From positions 1 to 5,421 of the forward strand of contig MHYW01000138.1 of NCBI GenBank assembly GCA_001828545.1: a DNA stretch of 5,421 nt. Reading direction: 5' to 3'. This document shows, in pieces, positions 1 to 4,738 of the stretch. This DNA comes from Planctomycetes bacterium RIFCSPHIGHO2_12_FULL_52_36 (GTDB lineage Bacteria > Planctomycetota > Brocadiia > Brocadiales > Bathyanammoxibiaceae). Under the pieces are notes generated by a model, which worked only from the letters and a program-made list of their open reading frames with translations, searched no databases and was not told the origin of the DNA. Within the stretch, counting starts at the first letter, position 1. The number at the start of each line of letters is the position of its first letter. Position numbers and translations under genes: made by a program.

Positions 1-1
1 A

Positions 2-610
2 GGCCCAGACGAGTGTTGCTGTGGGTTCCCTCTGATGGCGGCCGGGATGAAAGAACAGATGCTGGGACTGATAAAGTACAATACTGAGAAAGTACGCACC
101 CTTGGGGCAGACACTATTATCTTCAACTGCCCCTCCTGTTACATGACCTGGAGACAGGAGTACTCACCCCACCTCCCAGGAGTCTCCATGAAGCACTCAA
201 CAGAATTCCTGCTGGAACTGATACGGGAGGGGAGACTCCGCCTCAATCCACCTCAACAAGATACCCTCAAGGTTACGTACCATGACCCCTGTGACCTGGG
301 CAGGAACCAGGGGGTTTATGAGGCCCCCAGGGAGGTACTCCACTCCATTCCTGGTCTGGAGTTCAGGGAGAGCCGCAACCGTAAGGACAGGGCTATCTGC
401 TGTGGAGGGGGAGGGGTATTAGAATCCGCAGACCCAAAGATGGCCACGGACATATCCTACAAGACCTACGACTCCTTCCGTGAGACAGGCGCCCAGACCC
501 TGGTAACTGCCTGTCCCCAGTGCAAAAGGATGTTTCAAGGGGCAAGGAAACACCTCCATGGACCCATGGAGGTTATGGACATTACTGAACTATTACTAAG
601 GTGTCTGTAG
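2..610 (+). CDS. HdrB/HdrD-type (Fe-S) protein with CCG domains, 3' part (5' end outside window)
   Basis: The reading frame is open from the left edge, so the Met codon at 35 is internal: the residues before it (DECCCGFP) already belong to a CCG motif. Of the 202 visible residues, Cys5-7 and CPSC at 43-46 are the second half of a first CCG domain. Cys97, Cys133-Cys134 and CPQC at 171-174 form a complete second one, with spacing C-x35-CC-x36-CxxC, inside the CX31-39CCX35-36CXXC consensus. Such domains bind the non-cubane [4Fe-4S] cluster of heterodisulfide reductase HdrB/HdrD and occur in DsrK, GlpC and lactate/glycolate oxidase Fe-S subunits. The HDPCDLGR and ICCGGGG stretches look most like HdrD/DsrK-type proteins. 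The N-terminus, which could carry ferredoxin-type clusters or membrane helices, is outside the window, so the subtype is open. A cytoplasmic thiol/disulfide electron-transfer role is inferred. It is followed after 105 bp by an H-protein gene on the same strand. Confidence 0.9.
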   Translation, partial: GPDECCCGFPLMAAGMKEQMLGLIKYNTEKVRTLGADTIIFNCPSCYMTWRQEYSPHLPGVSMKHSTEFLLELIREGRLRLNPPQQDTLKVTYHDPCDLGRNQGVYEAPREVLHSIPGLEFRESRNRKDRAICCGGGGVLESADPKMATDISYKTYDSFRETGAQTLVTACPQCKRMFQGARKHLHGPMEVMDITELLLRCL

Positions 611-701
611 CCGCAACCTTCAGGTTGCGCATTTTTTAAACATCTCTCGCAGGCTAAAGTTCGCCAAAGGCGAATCTGCCTCAGGCATGACCTGCGGCTA
701 C
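607..701. repeat. Nested palindromic (REP-like) element with 9-bp terminal inverted repeats
   Basis: The ends GTAGCCGCA (607-615) and TGCGGCTAC (693-701) are perfect inverted repeats. Inside are further perfect stems: CGCAACC/GGTTGCG (612-618/623-629), CGCAGG/CCTGCG (648-653/691-696), TTCGCC/GGCGAA (660-665/669-674) and TGCC/GGCA (677-680/684-687). The right half looks like a simple CGCAGGCTAAAG...CCTGCGGCTAC hairpin into which two smaller hairpins have been inserted. The left end overlaps the TAG stop of the Fe-S gene (608-610), and the right end stops 1 base before the H-protein Shine-Dalgarno. It is probably a repeat family dispersed in this genome; copy number cannot be seen here. Confidence 0.75.
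612..637 (+). terminator. Possible intrinsic terminator after the Fe-S protein gene
   Basis: A perfect 7-bp stem CGCAACC/GGTTGCG with a TTCA loop begins 2 bases after the stop codon and is followed by CA and six T residues (632-637). The shape fits Rho-independent termination. The hairpin also belongs to the nested repeat at 607-701, so a terminator role may be incidental. If it works, the downstream H-protein gene would need readthrough or its own promoter. Confidence 0.6.
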
Positions 702-715
702 TAGAGGACTACTTC

Positions 716-1183
716 ATGGCACGTTATGAAGATATCTTTTTGCCCGATGAATTCTACTATGACAGTAAGGACCATCTCTGGGCCAAGTTAGAAGGGGGCA
801 GTGGCTCCACCGGGCATCTGGTACGGGTGGGGTTGGACGTCTTCGGGCAGAAGGCGGCTGGTACTGCCGCCTATGTGAAGCTCCTCCCTGCTGGAAAGAC
901 GGTAGCCAAAGGCCGTTCCTTTGGCTCCCTGGAGGCCGGAAAATACATAGGTCCACTCAAGGCCCCGGTCAGCGGGAAGATAGTAGAGGTCAATCAGGAG
1001 GTTATTGATAACCCTCGCTACGTAAACACAGACCCCTACGGGAAGGGCTGGTTTGTGATAATAGAGCCGAATAACCTGGCGGAAGACCTCAAAGACCTCG
1101 TACAGGAGGCAACCAACGTCCAGAAATGGCTGGAAAAGGAGTATAAAGAGTATAAGGAAAAGGGGCTATTCGCAGAAAAATAG
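716..1183 (+). CDS. GcvH-like lipoyl carrier protein (H protein / LbpA-like)
   Basis: This 155-residue protein has the H-protein fold signature: DHLW near residue 19, a lipoyl hairpin with PVSG at 84-87 followed by KIVEVN, and NTDPYGKGW at 104-112. Counting back from PVSG, Lys76 lies 8 residues before the Pro and Glu73 lies 11 before it, the same register as the lipoylated Lys and preceding Glu of classical GcvH. The local sequence, EAGKYIGPLKAPVSG, is far from the usual ESVKAxSDIYSPVSG. A charged tail (about 120-155, rich in Lys, Glu and Tyr) extends beyond the core, and GcvH is usually about 125-130 residues. The ATG at 716 follows AGAGGA at 703-708 with 7-nt spacing. No glycine cleavage genes are nearby, and the neighbours are an HdrD-like Fe-S protein and a radical SAM enzyme. 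A dedicated carrier such as LbpA of sHdr systems, or a lipoyl-relay H protein, is therefore likelier than a glycine decarboxylase subunit. The family call is secure; the role is inferred. Confidence 0.88.
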   Translation: MARYEDIFLPDEFYYDSKDHLWAKLEGGSGSTGHLVRVGLDVFGQKAAGTAAYVKLLPAGKTVAKGRSFGSLEAGKYIGPLKAPVSGKIVEVNQEVIDNPRYVNTDPYGKGWFVIIEPNNLAEDLKDLVQEATNVQKWLEKEYKEYKEKGLFAEK

Positions 1184-1239
1184 ATTGTGGTGTCCGGGTA
1201 ACTACTTGTAGAGTATATAGACATGGGCAACACTTTTTA

Positions 1240-1267
1240 GTAGGGGCGTTCAATTGAACGCCCCTAC
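1240..1267. repeat. 28-bp perfect palindrome
   Basis: GTAGGGGCGTTCAA is followed immediately by its exact reverse complement, centred between 1253 and 1254. The G/C-rich GTAGGGGCG...CGCCCCTAC arms resemble dispersed REP-type palindromes seen in many bacterial genomes and sometimes associated with Y1 (RAYT) transposases. No transposase gene is in the window. It lies 57 bp after the H-protein stop and could form a cruciform or an mRNA 3' hairpin. It has no T-run, so it is not a typical terminator. Confidence 0.85.
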
Positions 1268-1275
1268 AATTGAAT

Positions 1276-1298
1276 GTAAGGGGGCAAAGCCCCCTTAC
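1276..1298. repeat. 10-bp-stem hairpin repeat
   Basis: GTAAGGGGGC and its exact reverse complement GCCCCCTTAC are separated by the loop AAA. It begins 9 bp after the 28-bp palindrome and, like it, opens with GTA and closes with TAC. The two are probably related palindromic units arranged in tandem. There is no downstream T-run. Confidence 0.8.
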
Positions 1299-1318
1299 CA
1301 CCACCGACCCCCCCTATA

Positions 1319-1411
1319 AGCCTGAGGCGGATGCCTCTGGCTGGACTATAGACTATAGACCAGGGACTATAGTCTAAAAGGAAAGTCCAAAGTCTTTCCG
1401 CCTCAGGCGGA
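1319..1411. repeat. Compound inverted repeat around GACTATA tandem words
   Basis: GCCTGAGGCGGA (1320-1331) is exactly inverted at 1397-1408. Each end is itself a hairpin: AGCC-T-GAGGC/GCCTC-T-GGCT (1319-1342, one T-T mismatch) and TCCGCC/GGCGGA with a TCA loop (1397-1411). Between them lie two adjacent copies of GACTATA (1344-1357), a third inside the palindrome GACTATAGTC (1365-1374), and the hairpin GGAAAG/CTTTCC (1380-1385/1394-1399). The CCTCAGG and TTCGCC-type words also occur in the 607-701 repeat, which suggests one repeat family. Confidence 0.7.
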
Positions 1412-1551
1412 TTAGTATTCTGAATTCTGACTACTGTATTCCCTATTCTTTCCCTAGCCCCTAAATAGGGACCTCCCCCTTGTAAAGTATTACCCATCTG
1501 TGTGGTAAATATATTTTTCTTTTTTCTCGTATATGTTATGCTGATGAGCTA

Positions 1552-2460
1552 ATGGACGCCGTCGCCACAAAAAAGATAACATTCTACGCCCCAGGGATTA
1601 AACGTTACGAGACGGAGGAATTGGCACAGAAGACCCCTTCTCATTTCTTGCCATTCAGCGTCACGGGGACTGAGTGTGCCCTGGGATGCGACCACTGTAA
1701 GGGTGAACTCCTGAGGTTTATGAGGCCCACCTTAACCCCCGAGGAGTTAATCAGGAGGTGCAAGGAAAATCTAATAGAAGGTCTGGGGGGGGTGCTCATC
1801 TCCGGGGGCTGTAACAGGCATGGACGAGTGCCACTGGAGGGGTTCTTTGACGCTATGGGCTATCTGAAGAGAGAGCTGGGCCTGAAGGTCTTCGTACACT
1901 CCGGCCTGGTGGATGAGTCTCAGGCCAGGGGGCTCCAGGAGGCCCAGGTGGATGCCGTACTCCTGGACGTTATCGGCAGTGACCAGACTATCAGAGAGAT
2001 TTACCACCTGGAGGCCACCACCCTGGACTACGAGGCCTCCCTGCACAATCTCTCACGGTTTAACGTCCCAATAATGCCCCACATCGTCCTGGGCCTCCAA
2101 TATGGGAGGCTGGAGGGAGAAGGGGAGGCCCTGGAAATGGTCTCTCACTATAAATTAAAGGCACTCGTACTGGTCATCCTTACCCCCCTCCTCGGAACGC
2201 CTATGGAAGGGGTGAAGCCACCCAGTTTAAGGGACGTCCAGAATTTCTTTGCCGAAGCCAAAAGAAGGCTCCCGCATACACCCGTCATCCTGGGCTGTGC
2301 CAGGCCAATGGGGCAGTACAAGCAGGAGGTAGACAGATTGGCCGTAGAGGCTGGCCTGGACGGGATTGCCTTTCCGGCCGAAGGGATAGTCTCCTACGCC
2401 ACGAATAGAGGCAGGGAGGTGTCCTTTATTGAGAGTTGTTGCGGGTTCAATATCGCTTAA
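1552..2460 (+). CDS. Radical SAM protein, candidate lipoyl synthase of the LipS1/LipS2 type
   Basis: This 302-residue protein carries the radical SAM cluster motif CALGCDHC (Cys42, Cys46, Cys49; CX3CX2C). An SGGC motif at 84-87 stands where SAM-binding GGE-type motifs lie. A TIM-barrel-like order follows: KVFVHSG (112-118), VDAVLLDVIGS (133-143), MPHIVLGL (175-182), ILGCARP (246-252), AGLDGIAFP (267-275). Other cysteines are Cys70, Cys87, Cys249 and a C-terminal pair Cys296-Cys297, candidates for an auxiliary cluster. The N-terminal FYAPGIKRYET and SVTGTECALGCDHC are characteristic of a family I associate from memory with the two-component LipS1/LipS2 lipoyl synthases of archaea and some bacteria. 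I cannot decide between the two subunits, and only one such gene is here. The H-protein upstream is a natural substrate. The ATG start has no strong Shine-Dalgarno (GATGAG lies just upstream), but homology-like sequence begins by residue 9. Radical SAM membership is certain; lipoyl synthase is inferred. Confidence 0.88.
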   Translation: MDAVATKKITFYAPGIKRYETEELAQKTPSHFLPFSVTGTECALGCDHCKGELLRFMRPTLTPEELIRRCKENLIEGLGGVLISGGCNRHGRVPLEGFFDAMGYLKRELGLKVFVHSGLVDESQARGLQEAQVDAVLLDVIGSDQTIREIYHLEATTLDYEASLHNLSRFNVPIMPHIVLGLQYGRLEGEGEALEMVSHYKLKALVLVILTPLLGTPMEGVKPPSLRDVQNFFAEAKRRLPHTPVILGCARPMGQYKQEVDRLAVEAGLDGIAFPAEGIVSYATNRGREVSFIESCCGFNIA

Positions 2461-2469
2461 GGTAATAAA

Positions 2470-2680
2470 GAGACCTCTGCAAAAGTTTGAGAATACCCCT
2501 AAATTTCCCCCTCCCTTGAGGGGAGGGGGAAGGGGGAGGGTGACTGTCTGACTCAGCTAAGTCAATATGGGATAAGTATATATGCATCATATTGATAATC
2601 ACCCCCACCCTACCCTCCCCCATCAAGGGGGAGGGAACTAGGTGGTGAAGTCCACAGAAAAATACTTTTGCAGAGGTCTC
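2470..2680. mobile_element. 211-bp MITE-like element, apparently intact
   Basis: Perfect 17-bp terminal inverted repeats, GAGACCTCTGCAAAAGT (2470-2486) and its reverse complement (2664-2680), bound a non-coding element. AATAAA flanks it directly on both sides (2464-2469 and 2681-2686), as expected of a 6-bp target-site duplication. Inside each end is a C/G-rich hairpin with a 9-bp core stem and 5-nt loop: CCCCCTCCC/GGGAGGGGG (2507-2515/2521-2529) and CCCTCCCCC/GGGGGAGGG (2613-2621/2627-2635). The centre is A/T-rich. No transposase is encoded, so movement would depend on an enzyme elsewhere. A decayed relative lies at 3895-4081. It separates the radical SAM gene from the Nudix gene and could disturb transcription between them. 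Confidence 0.82.
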
Positions 2681-2691
2681 AATAAATAGTA

Positions 2692-2698
2692 GGGGAGG
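2692..2698 (+). promoter_or_regulatory. Shine-Dalgarno deciding the TTG start of the Nudix gene
   Basis: GGGGAGG ends 7 nt before the TTG at 2706 and is the strongest ribosome-binding site in the window. It supports TTG initiation over any downstream ATG, the first of which lies inside the conserved Nudix region. It sits 11 bp beyond the right end of the MITE. Confidence 0.75.
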
Positions 2699-2705
2699 AA
2701 AAAAC

Positions 2706-3257
2706 TTGGAAAAGACCCTCCAGAGTGAACTAATCTACGGTGGGAGGCGGATCAAGCTTTATCGCGATGAAGTTGAACTGCCTGGCGGTAAGAAAACCTA
2801 TAGAGAAGTAGTGAGTCATCCCGGCTCTGTAGCCGTGGTCCCCATTGTCAAAGAAGGAGAGGTATTGCTGATAAAACAATATCGCTATGCCATAAAGGGT
2901 CTTATTTATGAGATACCAGCCGGTACCTTAGAGAAGGGAGAGACGCCTGAGCAATGTGCCATGAGGGAGATGGTGGAGGAGACAGGCTACCTGCCCCGTA
3001 AACTAGAGAAGCTGGGCCAGTTTTACCCCTCTCCAGGGGTAATGAACGAGCTCATGCACCTGTATAAGGCCAGCCAGCTTGTCAGGAGAGTACCGGAGAT
3101 TGGTGCCCCAACGCATGAAGATAGTATTGAACAAGTAGTAACACTCCGCCTCAGCCAGGCGGTGGACATGATAAGGAAGGGGGAGATAGTGGACGGCAAG
3201 ACCATCTGCGGCCTACTCTGGGTGGTGTTTGGTACGCCTAAGGTAGAGCAATATTAA
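2706..3257 (+). CDS. Nudix hydrolase, ADP-ribose pyrophosphatase-like
   Basis: This 183-residue protein has a complete Nudix box at 73-95: G73, E79, R87-E88, E91-E92, G94 (GX5EX7REUXEEXGU). The glutamates bind the catalytic divalent metal. The preceding VLLIKQYRYAIKGLIYEIPAG and the YPSPGVMNE at 107-115, with a proline about 15 residues after the box, are features of ADP-ribose pyrophosphatases, which split ADP-ribose into AMP and ribose 5-phosphate. The N-terminal strand exchange region (ELIYGGRRIKLYRDEVELPGG) and the C-terminal IVDGKTICGLLW also fit, and length is typical. It starts with TTG behind a strong Shine-Dalgarno. Substrate is inferred; related Nudix enzymes accept other nucleoside diphosphate derivatives. 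It is a housekeeping-type gene with no obvious link to the upstream lipoyl genes, from which it is separated by a MITE. Confidence 0.92.
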   Translation: MEKTLQSELIYGGRRIKLYRDEVELPGGKKTYREVVSHPGSVAVVPIVKEGEVLLIKQYRYAIKGLIYEIPAGTLEKGETPEQCAMREMVEETGYLPRKLEKLGQFYPSPGVMNELMHLYKASQLVRRVPEIGAPTHEDSIEQVVTLRLSQAVDMIRKGEIVDGKTICGLLWVVFGTPKVEQY

Positions 3258-3264
3258 CTTATGG

Positions 3265-3314
3265 AGTCCATTGACCATGTCAATGGACTTTATTCCAGCG
3301 ACACGGTCGCTGGA
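3265..3314. terminator. Double hairpin at a convergent gene junction
   Basis: Two perfect stems lie between the Nudix stop and the stop of the opposing gene. The first is AGTCCATTGA/TCAATGGACT (3265-3274/3280-3289, loop CCATG, followed by TTATT on the + strand). The second is TCCAGCGAC/GTCGCTGGA (3294-3302/3306-3314, loop ACG). The location suggests bidirectional transcription termination. Neither has a long T-run, so efficiency is uncertain. Confidence 0.6.
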
Positions 3315-3328
3315 CCCTGGATATGGTA

Positions 3329-3868
3329 CTACTTTCCACTGCGTACACCAATAGAAAGGTAGCAACCAAAAAGCACAAGAAGTGGAAATTCGGGTAATGA
3401 AAAGGCATTTGGGTCTATCTCAATTCTACCCGAATAAGTTAAAAATACTGGAAGTTTTGGCCTGAAGCTGAGAAGGGGTTTTTCCTCTATGTTAGTAGGC
3501 TTCCAGTAGTAGTTAGTCCAAAAGTCAGCATCAAACAAAAACTCTCGGCCATCTGGAAACATTAAGACGCCCTCCGCAGTTGAGGCAAGTGTGTATTCTT
3601 TTCTGATAAATTTATACACAGCCACCTGGGATCCTGACTCGGCCGCAAAAATCCGAATCGGTTTATAGGGTGGAAATAAAAAGGGTCGCCAGTGTCGCTC
3701 AAAAACCCAGCGTCCATCTCCTGATGAGGCTAGCGATTGTGAGGTATATCCACTCTTCCAGTGTAGATGAACAGTGCCAACTACCTCATTACCAGAACGA
3801 ATCTTGTATGCCCAGGACCACCACCTGTGGTATCTCCAGGTCAGAACTGGGACATTGATTTTGTGCAT
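3329..3868 (-). CDS. Conserved-looking hypothetical protein, paralog A (hydrophobic C-terminus)
   Basis: Function is not recognised. From the ATG at 3868 the product is 179 residues, matching the 180 residues of its neighbour paralog B, which is why I prefer this start. In-frame alternatives are ATG at 3889 and TTG at 3907, but they lie against or inside the left end of a MITE. The Shine-Dalgarno (GAGG, only 3 nt away) is poor. Shared blocks with paralog B are RSG-x-EVVG, GRWVFER/GRWIFIR, AAE-x2-S, GVL-x-FP-x-GR-x-F, PLL-x-F and, near the end, EIDPxAFSxPExPLLVLxGCYL. The body has alternating aromatic/hydrophobic short stretches and G-turns, as in an all-beta domain; a tubby/LURP-one-like fold is possible but unproven. 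The C-terminal FPLLVLFGCYLSIGV could be a short membrane tail followed by RSGK. The DNA appears more A/T-rich than the flanking genes. Confidence 0.7.
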   Translation of the reverse strand: MHKINVPVLTWRYHRWWSWAYKIRSGNEVVGTVHLHWKSGYTSQSLASSGDGRWVFERHWRPFLFPPYKPIRIFAAESGSQVAVYKFIRKEYTLASTAEGVLMFPDGREFLFDADFWTNYYWKPTNIEEKPLLSFRPKLPVFLTYSGRIEIDPNAFSLPEFPLLVLFGCYLSIGVRSGK

Positions 3869-3894
3869 TGACCTCAGGACTTTTCTCATAGGAC

Positions 3895-4081
3895 GAGACT
3901 TCTGCAAAAGTCTGACTCTTCCAGTTTCAGCAATATTTTTCCCTCCCCCTGGATGGGGGAGGGAAGGGAGGGGGTGATGGTTAATTTGTTATAAGCAGAC
4001 CGATATAATCACCTTCCCCCTCCCCCCCTCCCATTACGGGAGGGGGAAACTAAGAGTACCCATAACTTTTTCAGATGCCTT
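3895..4081. mobile_element. 187-bp decayed copy of the MITE
   Basis: The left end GAGACTTCTGCAAAAGT (3895-3911) differs at one base from the terminal repeat of the element at 2470-2680. The right end (4065-4081) is recognisable but carries several changes. The internal layout is the same: hairpin CCCTCCCCC/GGGGGAGGG (3941-3949/3955-3963, loop TGGAT), an A/T-rich centre, and hairpin CCCCCTCCC/GGGAGGGGG (4024-4032/4038-4046, loop ATTAC). TAGGAC (3889-3894) and TAAGAC (4081-4086) may be a worn target duplication. It lies between paralogs A and B, so any leftward transcript from B must cross it to reach A. The remaining 66 bp to the stop of B hold only a weak AAAAACC/GGTTTTT inverted repeat (4089-4095/4117-4123) that could act as a poor terminator for B. 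Confidence 0.75.
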
Positions 4082-4147
4082 AAGACATAAAAACCTGGAA
4101 GTGAACTATTCTAGATGGTTTTTGCACACACTCCATGAAGAATAATA

Positions 4148-4690
4148 CTAAACCCACAGGTCGTATACAATAACCACTAAGTAACAACCTAAAAGCACAA
4201 GGAGCGGGAGCTCGGGCACTGAGAAGGCATCTGGGTCTATCTCAACGTTTGCATGAGCAAGGAACCTTCGCGTGAAGTTAAGGAGAGGTCTGTTATCTGC
4301 ATCTGTGAAGGCGTATTCCAAACGTCTGGAGTCGCTGACATCCCATGAGAAATTACGACCATTTGGAAACTCTAGTACGCCTCGTACAGAATTCCTCTTA
4401 AGTTTCTTGAATGTTGCAATGTGCGAGTTGAATTCTGCCGCAACAATCTCGGTGTGAGCATCGTCTAGTAATTCTACACGTCTAATAAATATCCAGCGCC
4501 CACTAGCCGACTCGGCCAGTGCATGAGGACGAATACCTTTCCAGGTAATTCTTCCAACCACCTCTTCGCCTGAACGTACATATAGCAGTTGCCCTATAGA
4601 ATCCTTGTAGAGTTTATACCACTTGTACCCTTTTGGGTATTCAGAGGCGATGGTCAGTACCTGGCCGCCAACTTCTTGAATTGACTTCAT
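4148..4690 (-). CDS. Conserved-looking hypothetical protein, paralog B (hydrophobic C-terminus)
   Basis: This 180-residue product is not recognised by function. The ATG at 4690 has AGGGG about 8 nt upstream. It shares ordered blocks with paralog A: VRSGEEVVG (38-46), GRWIFIRR, AAEFNSHIATFKK, GVLEFPNGRNF, RPLLNF and EIDPDAFSVPELPLLVLLGCYL. The last 20 or so residues (LPLLVLLGCYLVVIVYDLWV) are strongly hydrophobic and could anchor the protein in the membrane with the bulk of the chain on one side; there is no N-terminal signal peptide. Short amphipathic stretches separated by Gly/Asn-Gly turns suggest a beta-rich domain, possibly tubby/LURP-one-like, which is only an impression. It begins 48 bp after the polyprenyl synthase stop on the same strand, so co-transcription is plausible. 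Its relationship to isoprenoid metabolism, if any, is unknown. Confidence 0.75.
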   Translation of the reverse strand: MKSIQEVGGQVLTIASEYPKGYKWYKLYKDSIGQLLYVRSGEEVVGRITWKGIRPHALAESASGRWIFIRRVELLDDAHTEIVAAEFNSHIATFKKLKRNSVRGVLEFPNGRNFSWDVSDSRRLEYAFTDADNRPLLNFTRRFLAHANVEIDPDAFSVPELPLLVLLGCYLVVIVYDLWV

Positions 4691-4738
4691 GGCCTTTTCC
4701 CCTGTGGCATAAAAAATGGGGACTGTCTTAAGGAGATT

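Larger units (their letters stand above)
1184..1551. other. 368-bp intergenic region packed with palindromes
   Basis: No convincing gene lies here; short ORFs on the minus strand have no recognisable domains and cross the palindromes. It holds, in order, a 28-bp palindrome, a 10-bp-stem hairpin and a compound inverted repeat (entered separately). Then comes a stretch of degenerate TATTCTG/GAATTCTG words (about 1415-1450) and a T-rich tract (1514-1526). TATGTT at 1532-1537 is -10-like, but I see no matching -35 box, so I do not call a promoter. A four-codon reading frame (ATG at 1538) ends in TAA overlapping the radical SAM ATG as TAATG; this may be chance. Confidence 0.6.

Noticed and set aside
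35..610. Start codon of the Fe-S protein at ATG 35
   Set aside because: The frame is open to the left edge and the codons before 35 encode a CCCG cluster motif, so the gene starts outside the window.
716..1183. Biotin carboxyl carrier or E2 lipoyl domain instead of H protein
   Set aside because: The NTDPYGKGW segment and overall length and layout are H-protein features, and there is no E2 catalytic domain or MKM biotin motif.
1240..1411. CRISPR array
   Set aside because: The repeats are palindromes of different sequence and size, without regularly spaced identical repeats or spacers.
1036..1497. Overlapping minus-strand open frames across the H-protein end and the intergenic region
   Set aside because: They are antisense to a solid gene or cross palindromic repeats, have no domain-like sequence and lack ribosome-binding sites.
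1480..1537. Promoter of the radical SAM gene (TTGTAA at 1480, TATGTT at 1532)
   Set aside because: The two hexamers are far too widely spaced to form one promoter, and neither has a good partner at 16-18 bp.
1538..1552. Four-codon leader peptide coupled to the radical SAM start through TAATG
   Set aside because: It has no ribosome-binding site of its own or attenuator-type hairpin, and so short an overlap is easily chance.
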